Shown piece after piece: positions 20,356 through 32,024 of a stretch of 64,000 nt of DNA. The position numbers and the translations under genes were made by a program. The notes under the pieces were generated by a model. It searched no databases, had not been told where the DNA came from, and saw only the letters and a program-made list of their open reading frames with translations. Position 1 is the stretch's first letter. Every line of letters begins with the position of its first letter. The DNA is from Candida dubliniensis CD36 (Eukaryota; Ascomycota; Pichiomycetes; Serinales; Debaryomycetaceae). The stretch is from contig NC_012867.1 of the NCBI RefSeq assembly GCF_000026945.1, forward strand, positions 2,203,511 through 2,267,510, read 5' to 3'.

Positions 20356-21372
20356 ATGTCATCACATCGTCATAATACAGTGCAATCAATCTCAAGAGTG
20401 TATGCCGATGTGCTTTCTACCAAACCACAATCCTACTGGGACTACGATGACCTTAATATAAAATGGAACTCACAAGAGAATTACGAAATACTCAGAAAAT
20501 TGGGACGAGGCAAGTACTCAGAGGTCTTTTTGGGAATAGATTTGGTAAAGAGGGAAAAAGTTGTCATCAAAGTGTTGAAACCGGTCAAGCGGAAGAAAAT
20601 CAAAAGAGAAATCTCCATTTTGAAAAACTTAGTAGATGGGCCCAATATTATTGCGTTGTTGGATGTGGTTAGAGAGCCACAGCTGAAAACACCAGGGCTT
20701 ATCTTTGAGCATGTTAATAACATCGACTTTAGGTCCTTGTACCCCACGTTTACTGACTACGATATAAGGTTTTACATGTATGAGTTGTTAAAGGCGTTGG
20801 ACTACTCACACTCAATGGGAATCATGCATAGAGACGTAAAACCCCACAATGTAATGATAGATCATGATAAAAAGTTGTTGAGATTGATTGACTGGGGTTT
20901 GGCCGAATATTACCATCCAGGAACAGAGTATAATGTCCGCGTTGCTTCGCGCTACTTCAAGGGCCCAGAGTTGCTAGTTGATTACAGGTTGTATGACTAC
21001 TCCTTGGATATGTGGTCGTTTGGGTGTATGTTGGCGTCAATGGTGTTTATGAAGGAACCGTTCTTCCACGGGAAATCCAATACAGACCAATTGGTACAGA
21101 TAGTCCGTGTTTTGGGCTCTAAAAATTTCAAGAAATACCTTGAAAAGTACAACATATCGTTGGGAGAAGAGTACGAAGATATAGGATACTATAATAAAAG
21201 GCAATGGGTAAGATTCATGAATGAAAATAACAAGGACTTGGTTTCCGAAGAGTTCCTAGACCTTATTGACAGGTTATTGAGATATGACCACCAGGAGAGA
21301 TTGACTGCCAAAGAGGCAATGAAGCATGCATATTTCGACCCAATTAGAGCCGCTGCTAGTAGTAGTAGTTAG
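20356..21372 (+). CDS. CKA1: Casein kinase 2 catalytic subunit
   Basis: Catalytic alpha subunit of CK2, the acidophilic Ser/Thr kinase. All kinase landmarks are present in the 338-residue protein: the basic-substrate strand [15 protein letters not shown] near 23, the glycine loop [12 protein letters not shown] with the CK2-specific pattern, catalytic Lys72 (VVIKVLK), the basic cluster [11 protein letters not shown] at 75-85, HRDVKPHN (Asp160), DWG in place of DFG (179-181), and [15 protein letters not shown]. It ends with a short Ala/Ser tail. It lacks the inserts of the S. cerevisiae subunits. Which of the two yeast paralogues it represents is not decidable from sequence alone; I use CKA1 because I recall CKA1 next to CPR6 and RPO21 in C. 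albicans. Confidence 0.93.
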   Translation: MSSHRHNTVQSISRVYADVLSTKPQSYWDYDDLNIKWNSQENYEILRKLGRGKYSEVFLGIDLVKREKVVIKVLKPVKRKKIKREISILKNLVDGPNIIALLDVVREPQLKTPGLIFEHVNNIDFRSLYPTFTDYDIRFYMYELLKALDYSHSMGIMHRDVKPHNVMIDHDKKLLRLIDWGLAEYYHPGTEYNVRVASRYFKGPELLVDYRLYDYSLDMWSFGCMLASMVFMKEPFFHGKSNTDQLVQIVRVLGSKNFKKYLEKYNISLGEEYEDIGYYNKRQWVRFMNENNKDLVSEEFLDLIDRLLRYDHQERLTAKEAMKHAYFDPIRAAASSSS

Positions 21373-21448
21373 TTCCTCTTTTTTTATTATTATGATTATT
21401 CTAGTTGCTGTAATATTCTATTTAGAAATGTATAAAAAATGTGGTCGG

Positions 21449-21461
21449 TTCGAGAACCTTC
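21449..21461 (+). promoter_or_regulatory. Heat-shock element upstream of CPR6
   Basis: TTCGAGAACCTTC is a perfect three-unit inverted array (TTC-nn-GAA-nn-TTC) for heat-shock factor Hsf1, 88 bases before the CPR6 start. A TATATAAA lies between the two at about 21483. Cpr6 is an Hsp90 co-chaperone and a classic Hsf1 target in yeast, so site and gene fit. Confidence 0.8.
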
Positions 21462-21548
21462 CACCAACATTTTTTCCAATTCTATATAAAATTAGCAAAA
21501 GTTTTGTCTCAAAATTTTTTTTTTTTTTTGACTTTTTCTTTGCTAACC

Positions 21549-22658
21549 ATGACTGGCACACCTGTTTATTTTGATATTTCCTGCAACGGCAAACCCAAGG
21601 GCCGTGTTGTGTTTAAACTCTACGACGATGTTGTTCCTAAAACAGCAGCCAATTTCCGTTCCTTGTGTACTGGTGAAAAAGGTATATCACCTACCTCAGG
21701 CAAACCACTTTCCTATAAAGACTCTATTTTCCACAGAGTGATCAAAGATTTCATGTGCCAAGGTGGTGATTTTACTGCCCCCTCCGACCGTTTAGGGACA
21801 GGTGGCGAATCTATTTATGGTGATAAGTTTGAGGATGAAAACTTTACGTTGCCCCATGACAAACCATTTTTATTGTCGATGGCTAACTCCGGGCCAAACA
21901 CCAATGGATCTCAGTTTTTTATTACAACAGTTCCAACCCCACATTTGGACGGGAAACATGTTGTGTTTGGAGAAGTCATTGAAGGGAAATCAATTGTGCG
22001 TCAATTGGAGAGAAGCGAAAAAGGGGCTAACGACAGACCAGTGGAAGACTGGAAAATCGTCGATTGTGGCGAGCTTCCTGCTGATTATGAACCAGCTACA
22101 CTGGGCACGGACGACGGAACTGGCGATACATATGAAGAGATTTTAACTGATAACGATAACATCGACGTAAGCAACCCCCAATCTGTTTTCGCTGCTGTTA
22201 GCAAGTTGAAGGATATTGGAACCAAACTTTTGAAAGAAGGAAAGTTAGAAAAATCGTACGAAAAGTATATCAAGGCCAGCAGCTACTTGAATGACTATAC
22301 ACCAGAAGATTTGTCCTCTGAAGACTTGTCAACATTACATGGGCTCAAAGCATCATGCTACTTGAATGCTGCATTAGTGGCATTGAAATTGAAACATGGA
22401 AAGGATGCAATTACTGCTGCAAACAATGCGTTAGAGGTAGAGCAAATTGATGACAAATCCAAAACCAAAGCATTATACAGAAAAGGGATGGGATACATCC
22501 TAGCCAAGGATGAAGAACTGGCTCAAAAAGTTCTCGAAGAAGCTTTGAAATTAGAGCCCAACGATGCAGCCATCCAAAAGGGATTACAAGAAGCCAAACA
22601 CAACATCAAGTTGCGTCGTGATAAACAAAAAAAGGCAATGGCCAAATTCTTCTCATAA
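21549..22658 (+). CDS. CPR6: Cyclophilin 40-type peptidyl-prolyl isomerase Cpr6
   Basis: Hsp90 co-chaperone with an N-terminal cyclophilin domain (about 1-175) and C-terminal TPR repeats (about 215-369). Cyclophilin signatures: [40 protein letters not shown] (catalytic Arg and Gln), [17 protein letters not shown] and [11 protein letters not shown]. The TPR part contains [20 protein letters not shown] and [19 protein letters not shown], with the Lys/Asn clamp residues that bind the Hsp90 MEEVD tail. The 369 residues match the S. cerevisiae length (371). The ATG at 21549 (ACCATG) begins the conserved [10 protein letters not shown]; the open frame further upstream has no plausible start. A perfect heat-shock element precedes it. 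Confidence 0.97.
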   Translation: MTGTPVYFDISCNGKPKGRVVFKLYDDVVPKTAANFRSLCTGEKGISPTSGKPLSYKDSIFHRVIKDFMCQGGDFTAPSDRLGTGGESIYGDKFEDENFTLPHDKPFLLSMANSGPNTNGSQFFITTVPTPHLDGKHVVFGEVIEGKSIVRQLERSEKGANDRPVEDWKIVDCGELPADYEPATLGTDDGTGDTYEEILTDNDNIDVSNPQSVFAAVSKLKDIGTKLLKEGKLEKSYEKYIKASSYLNDYTPEDLSSEDLSTLHGLKASCYLNAALVALKLKHGKDAITAANNALEVEQIDDKSKTKALYRKGMGYILAKDEELAQKVLEEALKLEPNDAAIQKGLQEAKHNIKLRRDKQKKAMAKFFS

Positions 22659-23247
22659 AGCATGTAGGCGCTTTTTATAGATAGTAATACAAGCATTCTT
22701 TGAAAAGTCGTGCAGCACACAACAAACTGAAAATTTTCCAACAAACTTTGCCATTGTCGAAACCAACATCAGAAAAAAAAAAAAGCAAACTCCTGAATGT
22801 ATAAACAACATCACCCCCTTTTCTTCTATCCCTATTGCCAATCAATCAACTTAACCTTATTTCAACTCCATATTCCCATTTGATATTTACATTAATCAAT
22901 CATAGGGTTTTATTGTTTAGGTTAGACTGGACTATTTATTGTTAATAAAGCAGTTATTCAACAAAGGGGATACATTTTTTTTTTTTTTTTTTTATTTCAG
23001 TAATTAATTATTACTTCCAAATTTGTTATAGAATTCATTTCATTTGCATATTATTTGGATTGTTGATTATTTAAATTTTCGAGACAAATACAGTATCTGT
23101 TATTGCACTCATTGATTTGATTGCATTTGTATTATTAGTTGGAATCCTTATTTATATTAAAAATCCCAAAAAAAAAAACAACCAACCTACCAAATTTTTT
23201 TTTTAATCCAAAAAAAACTTTATAAAAAAAAAAGCTAACCATTTGCC
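22659..23247. other. Intergenic region CPR6-RPO21
   Basis: About 590 AT-rich bases: CPR6 3' flank and RPO21 promoter. It holds a T17 run at about 22977-22993, A runs at 22772 and 23170 and near 23220, and TTTATAAAA at 23219-23227. No gene or RNA was recognised. Confidence 0.4.
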
Positions 23248-26200
23248 ATGAGTCGTCAGTTTCCGTACTCGAGTGCTCCACTCCGTTCGGTCAAAGAAGT
23301 CCAGTTTGGATTATTATCACCAGAAGAAGTGAGGGCCATCTCAGTGGCAAAAATAGAGTATCCTGAGACAATGGACCAAACCACAAAGAGACCAAGAGAG
23401 GGAGGATTGAATGATCCACGTTTAGGATCCATTGATAGAAATTTTAGATGCCAGACATGTGGTGAGGATATGGCAGAATGTCCTGGTCATTTTGGTCACA
23501 TTGAATTGGCCAAACCAGTGTTTCATATTGGGTTTATTGCTAAAATCAAAAAGGCCTGTGAGTCGGTGTGTATGCATTGTGGGAAATTATTATTAGATGA
23601 AACTAATCCAGCTATGGCCCAGGCCATAAAAATCAGAGACCCCAAAAAGAGATTCAATGCAGTGTGGTCATTGTGTAAATCCAAAATGGTGTGTGAGACC
23701 GACAACAACGAGGATGAAATGACAGACCAACCTTCTCGTGGAGGGTGTGGGCACCCACAACCAACAATTCGTAGAGATGGGTTGAAACTATGGGGGACAT
23801 GGAAGCAAAATAAGAATTACGACGATAATGAACAACCAGAACGTCGTTTGTTGACCCCGCTGGAAATTTTGAATGTTTTCAAACACATTAGTCCTGAAGA
23901 TTGTCACAAGATGGGGTTCAATGAGGATTATGCTAGACCAGAGTGGATGTTAATCACAGTTTTACCTGTGCCACCTCCACCTGTGAGACCATCAATCGCA
24001 TTCAATGAAACAGCTAGAGGAGAAGATGACTTGACGTTCAAGTTGGCCGATATCATTAAAGCTAATATAAATGTCCAAAGATTGGAAACAGATGGTTCAC
24101 CACAACATGTGATAAGCGAGTTTGAGGCTTTGTTGCAATTCCACGTGGCTACTTATATGGATAACGATATTGCGGGACAGCCACAAGCACTTCAAAAAAC
24201 TGGTCGTCCAATCAAATCTATTAGAGCAAGATTGAAAGGTAAAGAAGGTCGATTAAGAGGGAACTTGATGGGGAAGCGTGTTGATTTTTCCGCTCGTACT
24301 GTCATTTCCGGTGACCCTAATTTGGATTTGGACCAAGTGGGTGTGCCTATTTCCATCGCAAAAACGTTGACCTATCCTGAAATTGTTACCCCTTATAATA
24401 TCCACAAATTGACTGAATTGGTTAGAAACGGTCCCAATGAGCATCCTGGTGCCAAGTATGTGATAAGAGATACTGGAGATCGTATTGATTTGAGATATAA
24501 TAAGAGAGCAGGTGATATTGCGTTGCAATATGGATGGAAGGTCGAACGTCATTTGATGGATGATGATCCAGTGTTGTTCAATCGTCAACCTTCGTTGCAC
24601 AAGATGTCAATGATGGCACATAGAGTCAGAGTCATGCCTTACTCCACGTTCAGATTGAATTTATCGGTGACATCGCCATATAATGCAGATTTCGATGGGG
24701 ATGAGATGAACTTGCATGTTCCACAATCACCAGAAACCAGAGCAGAATTGTCACAAATTTGTGCCGTGCCTTTGCAAATTGTTTCTCCACAGTCGAATAA
24801 ACCAGTGATGGGTATTGTCCAAGACACATTGTGTGGTATTCGTAAAATGACGTTACGTGATATTTTTATTGAATATGATCAGGTCATGAACATGTGTTAC
24901 TGGATTCCAAACTGGGATGGTGTGATTCCGCCACCAGCCGTTGTGAAGCCCAAACCATTATGGACTGGGAAGCAGTTATTGTCGTTGGCAATTCCAAAGG
25001 GTATCCACTTGCAGAGATTTGATGGTGGGAGAGACTTGTTGAGTCCCAAAGATACTGGTATGTTGATTGTTGATGGTGAAATCATGTTTGGGGTTGTCGA
25101 CAAGAAAACCGTTGGTGCCACTGGAGGAGGCTTGATTCACACAGTCATGAGAGAAAAGGGTCCCAAGGTGTGTGCTGAGTTGTTCAGTTCGATCCAAAAA
25201 GTGGTAAACTACTGGTTGTTGCACAATGGGTTTTCAATTGGTATTGGTGATACTATTGCTGATGCACAAACAATGAGAGATGTTACAAAGACTATCCAAG
25301 AAGCCAAGCAAAAGGTGCAAGAGATCATTATTGATGCCCAGCACAACAAGCTTGAACCTGAGCCAGGTATGACTTTGCGTGAGTCGTTTGAACATAATGT
25401 ATCGCGTGTTTTGAATCAGGCGCGTGACACTGCTGGTCGATCTGCAGAAATGAGTTTGAAAGATTTAAACAATGTGAAACAAATGGTCACCTCTGGGTCT
25501 AAAGGTTCGTTTATTAATATTTCTCAAATGTCTGCATGTGTTGGTCAACAAATTGTCGAAGGTAAAAGAATTCCATTTGGGTTTGGCGACCGTTCGTTGC
25601 CACATTTTACAAAGGATGACTATTCTCCGGAATCCAAAGGTTTTGTTGAAAATTCTTACTTAAGAGGGTTGACGCCACAAGAATTCTTTTTCCACGCAAT
25701 GGCCGGTAGAGAGGGTCTTATTGATACTGCTGTGAAAACAGCAGAAACAGGTTATATTCAACGTCGTTTAGTCAAGGCATTGGAAGACATTATGGTTCAT
25801 TACGATGGTACCACGAGAAACTCGTTGGGTGATATCATTCAATTCATCTATGGTGAAGATGGTATAGACGGTACACAAGTTGAAAAACAATCGGTCGACA
25901 CAATTCCAGGTTCAGACGAAAGTTTTGAACGCCGTTACAGAATCGACATTTTGGATACCAAGAACATGATTTCCGAATCATTGATTGAATCTGGTAAAGA
26001 GATTAGAGGTGATGTGCAGTTGCAGAAGATATTGGATGAAGAGTATAACCAATTGTTGAAGGATCGTAAATACTTGAGAGAAGTATGCTTCCCTAATGGT
26101 GATTTCAGCTGGCCATTACCAGTGAATTTGCGTCGTATCATCCAGAATGCCCAACAGATTTTCCACAATGGTCGTTACAGGGCATCTGATTTACGTTTGG

Positions 26201-28455
26201 AGGAGATTATTTTTGGGGTGAGGGAATTGTGCAAGAAATTGTTGGTTGTCCGTGGCGACACTCCATTAGTCAAGGAAGCACAAGAAAATGCAACGTTGTT
26301 GTTCCAATGTTTGTTGAGGTCCAGATTGGCAGCTAGACGTGTTATCGAAGAATTCAAGCTTAACCGAGTATCGTTTGAATGGGTCTTGGGTGAAATTGAA
26401 ACCCAATTCCAAAAATCTATTGTTCATCCTGGTGAAATGGTGGGTGTTGTGGCTGCTCAATCCATTGGTGAGCCTGCAACTCAAATGACCTTGAACACTT
26501 TCCATTATGCTGGTGTCTCCTCAAAGAATGTTACCTTGGGTGTTCCACGTCTTAAGGAAATTCTTAATGTTGCCAAGAACATTAAGACACCGGCAATGAC
26601 GGTGTACTTGGATCCGGAAGTTGCTTCTGATATTGAGAAGGCCAAGATTGTACAATCTGCTATTGAGCACACTACATTAAAGAATGTCACCTCATCAGCA
26701 GAAATTTACTATGATCCTGATCCTAGAACGACGGTTATTGAGGATGATTATGACACAGTTGAGGCTTATTTTGCCATTCCAGATCAAAAAGTTGAAGAAA
26801 CTATTGACAAGCAGTCGCCATGGTTATTGCGCTTGGAGTTGGATCGTGCAAAAATGTTGGATAAACAGTTAACGATGGCTCAAGTGGCTGAAAAGATTTC
26901 CCAGAATTTCGGTGAGGATTTGTTTGTTATTTGGTCTGATGATACAGCTGATAAATTGATTATTCGTTGTAGAGTTGTCAGAGATCCAAAATCATTGGAT
27001 GAAGATGCAGATGCAGAAGAAGATCAAATTTTGAAGCGTATCGAAGCCCATATGTTGGAGTCTATTTCTTTGCGTGGTATCCCAGGTATTACCAGGGTGT
27101 TTATGATGCAACACAAAGTCAGTCACCCAGACGAGACTGGTGAATTCAAGCAGGGCAAAGAATGGGTTTTGGAAACAGATGGTGTCAATTTGGCAGATGT
27201 GATGGCTGTACCTGGTGTGGATTCAGCTCGTACCTACTCCAACGACTTTATTGAGGTGTTGTCTGTCTTGGGTATTGAGGCTACGAGATCGTCCTTGTAT
27301 AAGGAAATTTTGAATGTCATTGCATTTGATGGTTCGTATGTCAACTACCGTCATATGGCATTGTTGGTTGATGTGATGACTTCACGTGGTCATTTGATGG
27401 CCATCACTCGTCATGGTATTAATAGATCCGATACAGGTGCATTGATGCGTTGTTCTTTCGAAGAGACCGTTGAGATTTTGTTGGATGCGGCTGCAGCTGC
27501 AGAATTGGATGATTGTAAGGGTATATCGGAAAATGTAATGTTGGGACAAATGGCACCTTTAGGTACTGGGTCCTTTGACTTGATGATTGATGAGAGAATG
27601 TTACAACAAGCTCCATCAAGTATTGCTATGGAAACTATTGCCGACGATGGCGGTGCTACACCTTATAAGGAATACGAGAGTGCTAGAGATGAAAATATTG
27701 AGATTGATGCAGGAGCCGGATTCTCACCAATTCATACCGCGCAAGTAAATGAAGGAATTGTTGGAGGGTTGACTTCATATGGTGGGCAACCTACCTCGCC
27801 AGCAGCTACGTCACCATTTAGTTTTGGATACAACACGGCTACTTCTCCGGGCTACGCGTCACCAGGGTATGGTTATTCACCAACCAGTCCAAGCTACTCG
27901 CCTACATCTCCTTCTTACTCGCCTACATCTCCTTCCTACTCGCCTACATCTCCTTCCTACTCGCCTACATCTCCCTCCTACTCGCCTACTAGTCCAAGCT
28001 ACTCGCCTACTAGTCCAAGTTACTCTCCTACTAGTCCAAGCTACTCACCTACTAGTCCTTCCTATTCACCTACTAGTCCTTCCTATTCACCAACGAGTCC
28101 TTCGTATTCCCCAACGAGTCCAGGTTACTCTCCCACGAGTCCTTCCTACTCCCCAACAAGTCCATCTTATTCTCCTACCAGTCCATCCTACTCGCCCACA
28201 TCCCCAAGCTATTCTCCAACTTCACCGCAATATTCACCAACCAGTCCAAGCTACTCCCCAACATCCCCACAATACTCACCAACCAGTCCTTCCTACTCAC
28301 CTACATCACCACAGTACTCGCCAACCAGTCCTTCTTACTCACCAACATCTCCTCAATACTCACCAACATCACCACAGTATTCTCCTACTTCACCTCGATA
28401 TTCACCAGGCTCTCCGGGATATGAGCCAAAGTCTCCTAAGAAGGATGGAAAATAG
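23248..28455 (+). CDS. RPO21: RNA polymerase II largest subunit Rpb1
   Basis: Catalytic subunit of RNA polymerase II, 1735 residues (S. cerevisiae 1733). Landmarks in order: the N-terminal zinc sites [17 protein letters not shown] (~70-86) and CMHCGK; the lid/rudder region with [20 protein letters not shown]; the active-site [14 protein letters not shown] with three Mg-binding Asp; the bridge helix around [37 protein letters not shown]; the trigger loop [24 protein letters not shown]; and the C-terminal repeat domain from 27874. An in-frame CTG at 23860-23862 (in the segment LTP-CTG-EIL) is read as Ser if the organism uses the CTG-clade code. No introns are needed. Confidence 0.99.
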   Translation: MSRQFPYSSAPLRSVKEVQFGLLSPEEVRAISVAKIEYPETMDQTTKRPREGGLNDPRLGSIDRNFRCQTCGEDMAECPGHFGHIELAKPVFHIGFIAKIKKACESVCMHCGKLLLDETNPAMAQAIKIRDPKKRFNAVWSLCKSKMVCETDNNEDEMTDQPSRGGCGHPQPTIRRDGLKLWGTWKQNKNYDDNEQPERRLLTPLEILNVFKHISPEDCHKMGFNEDYARPEWMLITVLPVPPPPVRPSIAFNETARGEDDLTFKLADIIKANINVQRLETDGSPQHVISEFEALLQFHVATYMDNDIAGQPQALQKTGRPIKSIRARLKGKEGRLRGNLMGKRVDFSARTVISGDPNLDLDQVGVPISIAKTLTYPEIVTPYNIHKLTELVRNGPNEHPGAKYVIRDTGDRIDLRYNKRAGDIALQYGWKVERHLMDDDPVLFNRQPSLHKMSMMAHRVRVMPYSTFRLNLSVTSPYNADFDGDEMNLHVPQSPETRAELSQICAVPLQIVSPQSNKPVMGIVQDTLCGIRKMTLRDIFIEYDQVMNMCYWIPNWDGVIPPPAVVKPKPLWTGKQLLSLAIPKGIHLQRFDGGRDLLSPKDTGMLIVDGEIMFGVVDKKTVGATGGGLIHTVMREKGPKVCAELFSSIQKVVNYWLLHNGFSIGIGDTIADAQTMRDVTKTIQEAKQKVQEIIIDAQHNKLEPEPGMTLRESFEHNVSRVLNQARDTAGRSAEMSLKDLNNVKQMVTSGSKGSFINISQMSACVGQQIVEGKRIPFGFGDRSLPHFTKDDYSPESKGFVENSYLRGLTPQEFFFHAMAGREGLIDTAVKTAETGYIQRRLVKALEDIMVHYDGTTRNSLGDIIQFIYGEDGIDGTQVEKQSVDTIPGSDESFERRYRIDILDTKNMISESLIESGKEIRGDVQLQKILDEEYNQLLKDRKYLREVCFPNGDFSWPLPVNLRRIIQNAQQIFHNGRYRASDLRLEEIIFGVRELCKKLLVVRGDTPLVKEAQENATLLFQCLLRSRLAARRVIEEFKLNRVSFEWVLGEIETQFQKSIVHPGEMVGVVAAQSIGEPATQMTLNTFHYAGVSSKNVTLGVPRLKEILNVAKNIKTPAMTVYLDPEVASDIEKAKIVQSAIEHTTLKNVTSSAEIYYDPDPRTTVIEDDYDTVEAYFAIPDQKVEETIDKQSPWLLRLELDRAKMLDKQLTMAQVAEKISQNFGEDLFVIWSDDTADKLIIRCRVVRDPKSLDEDADAEEDQILKRIEAHMLESISLRGIPGITRVFMMQHKVSHPDETGEFKQGKEWVLETDGVNLADVMAVPGVDSARTYSNDFIEVLSVLGIEATRSSLYKEILNVIAFDGSYVNYRHMALLVDVMTSRGHLMAITRHGINRSDTGALMRCSFEETVEILLDAAAAAELDDCKGISENVMLGQMAPLGTGSFDLMIDERMLQQAPSSIAMETIADDGGATPYKEYESARDENIEIDAGAGFSPIHTAQVNEGIVGGLTSYGGQPTSPAATSPFSFGYNTATSPGYASPGYGYSPTSPSYSPTSPSYSPTSPSYSPTSPSYSPTSPSYSPTSPSYSPTSPSYSPTSPSYSPTSPSYSPTSPSYSPTSPSYSPTSPGYSPTSPSYSPTSPSYSPTSPSYSPTSPSYSPTSPQYSPTSPSYSPTSPQYSPTSPSYSPTSPQYSPTSPSYSPTSPQYSPTSPQYSPTSPRYSPGSPGYEPKSPKKDGK
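27874..28440 (+). repeat. Rpb1 C-terminal domain heptad repeat
   Basis: A 21-bp tandem repeat encodes about 25 heptads YSPTSPx followed by two degenerate ones ([14 protein letters not shown]). Heptads 1-16 are almost all of the consensus form ending in Ser (one ends in Gly). From heptad 17 on, those ending in Gln alternate with those ending in Ser, and heptad 25 ends in Arg. Codon choice varies between copies except for the near-identical block at 27895-27980. The number is close to that of S. cerevisiae (26). Confidence 0.97.
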
Positions 28456-28594
28456 GCTTTCAATTGTTCTGTATGTTTTAGTCGTGTAAAAAATTAAAAA
28501 AAAAAAATTTAAATATAAATTGTAATCTAGAGAAATAATGTGTAGAGGCAAAAAAAAAAAAAAAAAAAAGAGAACTACTATTACTAGTCTTGTG

Positions 28595-29269
28595 ATGAGA
28601 TCTCCACCAATGAACAAATCAAATAAAGTAAAAAAACCTTCAGTAGCTAAAGTTTCAACTAAAGCTGCCCCATCATCACTCAAAGCTCAGGAAGCTAAGA
28701 GGAAACAAGTTTTCCGTCCAATCCTCGATAACCCATTTACGCAATCAAACCAATGGCCATTTATAGAACCTAATGTTGGAAATGATATTGTTGATCTACT
28801 AGAAGTTTTGCTAAAAACAAAGCAAGGCTTTAAATACCATGGGTTTAATCCAACTGTATCTTCTCTTGAAAAGCAGGCTGCTGCTAATCGTGGTATACAT
28901 AAGAATGCTTGTGTGCAAATAAAGTATGTGTTTGTGTGCAAGTACGATATATCTCCGGCAATGCTAACGAATATGTTTCCTACATTATGTTTTACAGCTT
29001 CTAAAAATGCCCAAGATCGAGTTAAACTAATCCAGTTACCAAGAGGAAGTCTCGAGCGATTATCTAAAGCACTTGGAGTGGATAGAGTTGGGATATTTGG
29101 TCTAACGGAAGATACTGAAGGGGCACGGCCGTTATTTGATCTTATAGACAAAAATGTCAAAGATATTGAAGTTCCTTGGCTAGAGTGCATTTTCAGTGGA
29201 GAGATGGTGTTTAATAAGCCAAACATAAAGCATGTGGCAACGACGATTGGTAACAAGCAAGGTAAGTAG
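28595..29269 (+). CDS. POP3: RNase P/MRP protein subunit Pop3
   Basis: Likely Pop3, an L7Ae-like protein of nuclear RNase P and RNase MRP that takes part in tRNA and rRNA processing. The 224-residue product has a basic, disordered N terminus (residues 1-35), then KRKQVFRPILDNPFTQSNQWPFI, which resembles the conserved start of the Pop3 domain. A helix-rich middle follows, then FVCKYDISPAMLTNMFPTL and the C-terminal block KALGVDRVGIFGLTEDTEG. The S. cerevisiae protein has 195 residues. I chose the ATG at 28595; an ATG at 28538 would place an A20 homopolymer, read as poly-Lys, inside the coding region. An ATG at 28610 is also possible. Confidence 0.8.
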   Translation: MRSPPMNKSNKVKKPSVAKVSTKAAPSSLKAQEAKRKQVFRPILDNPFTQSNQWPFIEPNVGNDIVDLLEVLLKTKQGFKYHGFNPTVSSLEKQAAANRGIHKNACVQIKYVFVCKYDISPAMLTNMFPTLCFTASKNAQDRVKLIQLPRGSLERLSKALGVDRVGIFGLTEDTEGARPLFDLIDKNVKDIEVPWLECIFSGEMVFNKPNIKHVATTIGNKQGK

Positions 29270-29295
29270 GTGTTTTGTATAGAGTTATATGTAAA

Positions 29296-29301
29296 ACGCG
29301 T
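29296..29301. promoter_or_regulatory. MCB box upstream of RFC4
   Basis: ACGCGT, the Mlu I cell-cycle box bound by MBF/DSC1, lies 65-70 bases before the RFC4 start. Replication factor genes are standard MBF targets, so function is likely though not shown. Confidence 0.6.
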
Positions 29302-29365
29302 CCGAGAAAAAAAAAAAAAAACCACCAGAAAATCTTTTCTTTTCCTTTCGTATTAGTTACAGACC

Positions 29366-30337
29366 ATGTCTAAACCAGTTACATTAGAACTACCATGGGT
29401 AGAAAAGTATAGACCAAAGAAACTCGAAGATATTGTTGGAAACGAAGAGACGGTTGAAAGATTGAAGTTGATTGTCCAAGATGGGAATATGCCAAATATG
29501 ATTTTATCTGGTCTACCAGGGATTGGTAAAACAACCTCGATTCATTGTCTTGCATATGAGTTATTGGGCGAAGAATATTACCATCAAGCCACTATGGAAC
29601 TAAATGCATCTGACGATCGAGGAATCGATGTTGTACGTAATAAAATCAAACAATTTGCTCAGACAAAAATTCTGTTACCACCTGGTCGACAAAAGATCAT
29701 TATTCTAGATGAAGCCGACTCAATGACTCCAGGTGCCCAGCAAGCTTTGAGGAGAACTATGGAGATCTACTCGAACACAACAAGATTTGCGTTTGCCTGT
29801 AACCAGTCACTGAAAATCATTGAGCCTTTACAATCACGATGTGCGATTTTGAGATATAACAGATTATCGGACGAAGAGGTTTTGGCGAGATTGTTGGAAA
29901 TTATCAAAATGGAAGATGTACAGTATAATACTGAAGGTTTGCAGGCCTTGGTATTCACTGCTGAAGGGGATATGAGACAGGCTATTAATAATTTGCAGAG
30001 TACAGTTGCTGGGTTTGAGTTTGTTAATGATGTCAATGTTTTCAAAATTGTTGATCAACCACATCCACTTGTTATACAACTGATCTTGCTCAGCTGTCTC
30101 AGGGATAAAGATATTGACAAGGCTCTTGAGTTGCTTGATGGCCTTTGGTACAAAGGATATTCTGCTATTGATATCGTGACACTGACATTTAAGGTGGCCA
30201 AAACCATACCCAATATCAACGAACAAAAGAGATTGGATCTCATTAAAGAAATAGGGTTTGCCCATATGAGAGTCTTGGAGGGTGTTGCTACATATTTACA
30301 ATTATGTGGGTTGTACGCTAAGATATGTGACCTTTAA
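29366..30337 (+). CDS. RFC4: Replication factor C small subunit Rfc4
   Basis: AAA+ ATPase of the clamp loader that puts PCNA on primed DNA; shared with the alternative Rad24, Ctf18 and Elg1 loaders. The 323 residues equal the S. cerevisiae Rfc4 length. The RFC boxes are clear: [19 protein letters not shown] (10-28), Walker A GLPGIGKT (49-56), [15 protein letters not shown] (77-91), Walker B LDEADSM (114-120), and the sensor/SRC stretch [10 protein letters not shown]. Residue 149 is encoded by CTG (29810-29812) in the segment CNQS-x-KIIEP. Orthologues have Asn, Ser or Asp there, which supports CTG = Ser. The stop shares TTAA with the antisense VPS52 stop. Confidence 0.97.
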   Translation: MSKPVTLELPWVEKYRPKKLEDIVGNEETVERLKLIVQDGNMPNMILSGLPGIGKTTSIHCLAYELLGEEYYHQATMELNASDDRGIDVVRNKIKQFAQTKILLPPGRQKIIILDEADSMTPGAQQALRRTMEIYSNTTRFAFACNQSLKIIEPLQSRCAILRYNRLSDEEVLARLLEIIKMEDVQYNTEGLQALVFTAEGDMRQAINNLQSTVAGFEFVNDVNVFKIVDQPHPLVIQLILLSCLRDKDIDKALELLDGLWYKGYSAIDIVTLTFKVAKTIPNINEQKRLDLIKEIGFAHMRVLEGVATYLQLCGLYAKICDL

Positions 30338-31905
30338 TGTTTAGTATATGCATCTGCTAAAGTTTGGAAATGTAAAACCTGCTCTTCAAGAAACGTATTG
30401 GTGTTTTGGTTCTTAAGAACACTCAATACCAAAAAATAGTTATTGTACAAGAAAATCTCTTTTTCAGTGCCACTAAGTGAAGTGGACCTCATCAAATAAC
30501 TCTCATATTCGTTTCTCAACCGAATGATGGATGAAATGAGCGGCTCTGCTTCGTTAACAGATAATTCCAACAATGCAGAAAAGAACTGGGCAAACTGTTG
30601 GGTGATACTAATTGGTGCTAGTCCAGTTGCCTTTTTCCCCTTTAGCATAGTCCGTTTCATGGACTCACAATTGGCATCGACGATTTTTGTGAAATGTGGC
30701 CAAAGTATCAACAACAAAGAGTTGAGATAATCGTCGAGCACTGGAATATGCACCTCATGCAATTTAGCCTGTGATTTTTGAACCAACCTTATTATCAATA
30801 ATATACCATACGCATCTAGAGTATTGCTGATATAGTCGAGAAATTCACGACCAATTTGGAAAACATTCTTAAACATTACCTCGGCCCAGGAGTTATCCTT
30901 CTCGTCGCCGTGGTAAAAAAATTCTATGGTAAACAAGTACTCGACTATCACATTATCGACCACTGCCATTGAAAACTGATTAAATACGAATTCGATCCAA
31001 TAATGGAAGGGTGAGGTTTCAGCAATTTGAGACGGCATTGCTGACTGGTCCGACTGTAAAATTTCAAATCTCTTTTCAAACAATGTAAAGTATTCACCAG
31101 CTTTGGTGTCCCCAAGAACAGCACTATCGACACGACGTATCTGCAACTTTTCCAAAGCATAAAGATATTTGGAAAACTTGCTTTGGTAATACCATCGCAT
31201 TGTATAGACATAAGCAGACCTCAATTGTTCTGCCAATTTCTGGTGGTGGGACAGCAAAAACTGGAATGCTTCTTTTACTTCCAATAAATTCTGTTGGATA
31301 AGCTGCGAGGACGACTTTGACGAAGACCGCAACATTCGTATTTGCAATATTATAAAGTCTCTTATTCTTTCGATTGCTTTACCTTCAAGAAGCTCTATTC
31401 CTTCTGTCAACTGGTCTTTGGATTTGGTTTCCGGCAAAGTCTGGAGAAGTTGTCTTTTTTCAGTGACAAATTTCAAGTTTTCCAACCATTCTGGAGTAAT
31501 CTCCTCCTCCAAGACAGATCGAACAATTTCAGGTGGTATCATCAAATCTAAAATTACCGGGTTGAGTCTTTCAATTATATTCTTTTGAAACTTAGAGTCC
31601 TTGGATAAACTGTTGGATTGTTGTTCTAACGAAATCAAGCTGGATGAAAGGTTGTGCAATTCAGTCGAAAACTCTTCAATTATTTCCCCTACTAGCACCA
31701 AATTTTTCTTATGTTCCTGTATTTTTCGATTAAATAATTCAAATTGCGATACACAATTGGTTAGATTCTCATTACCTGATTGTTGAAGGTTTGCTCGATA
31801 ATGTTCTAGCGAGAACTCAGTTGAAATGGATACCGAGTTCGGCTCGTCTAATGGCTGATCATCTTTTAGGGGAAGAATCTGTTGCAATGATTGTAATGCC
31901 GGCAT
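30334..31905 (-). CDS. VPS52: GARP complex subunit Vps52
   Basis: Subunit of the GARP tether that returns endosomal vesicles to the trans-Golgi. The 523-residue protein starts [11 protein letters not shown] and has long coiled-coil helices at about 40-110. The family block is [29 protein letters not shown] near 118-146. A conserved stretch of the central helical region is [22 protein letters not shown]. It is shorter than S. cerevisiae Vps52 (641), mainly at the N terminus. It is convergent with RFC4, with the two stop codons overlapping by four bases. About 119 bases separate its start from that of HMI1, so the two share a short divergent promoter. Confidence 0.9.
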   Translation of the reverse strand: MPALQSLQQILPLKDDQPLDEPNSVSISTEFSLEHYRANLQQSGNENLTNCVSQFELFNRKIQEHKKNLVLVGEIIEEFSTELHNLSSSLISLEQQSNSLSKDSKFQKNIIERLNPVILDLMIPPEIVRSVLEEEITPEWLENLKFVTEKRQLLQTLPETKSKDQLTEGIELLEGKAIERIRDFIILQIRMLRSSSKSSSQLIQQNLLEVKEAFQFLLSHHQKLAEQLRSAYVYTMRWYYQSKFSKYLYALEKLQIRRVDSAVLGDTKAGEYFTLFEKRFEILQSDQSAMPSQIAETSPFHYWIEFVFNQFSMAVVDNVIVEYLFTIEFFYHGDEKDNSWAEVMFKNVFQIGREFLDYISNTLDAYGILLIIRLVQKSQAKLHEVHIPVLDDYLNSLLLILWPHFTKIVDANCESMKRTMLKGKKATGLAPISITQQFAQFFSALLELSVNEAEPLISSIIRLRNEYESYLMRSTSLSGTEKEIFLYNNYFLVLSVLKNQNTNTFLEEQVLHFQTLADAYTKH

Positions 31906-32024
31906 AGTTAAGATTAAGTTAGCCCAACGGGGTGGTTTGTCATTGATATAAAAATCGTGGTTGATCTGGCATTTTTTTTTTTTTGTTTTTTCTTGTTTAC
32001 TTTTTGTTATTACACATCACACAA

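Noticed and set aside
27779..28489. 236-codon plus-strand frame rich in Leu, Arg, His and Gln over the RPO21 CTD
   Set aside because: A frame-shifted reading of the 21-bp CTD repeat; the CTD frame is certain.
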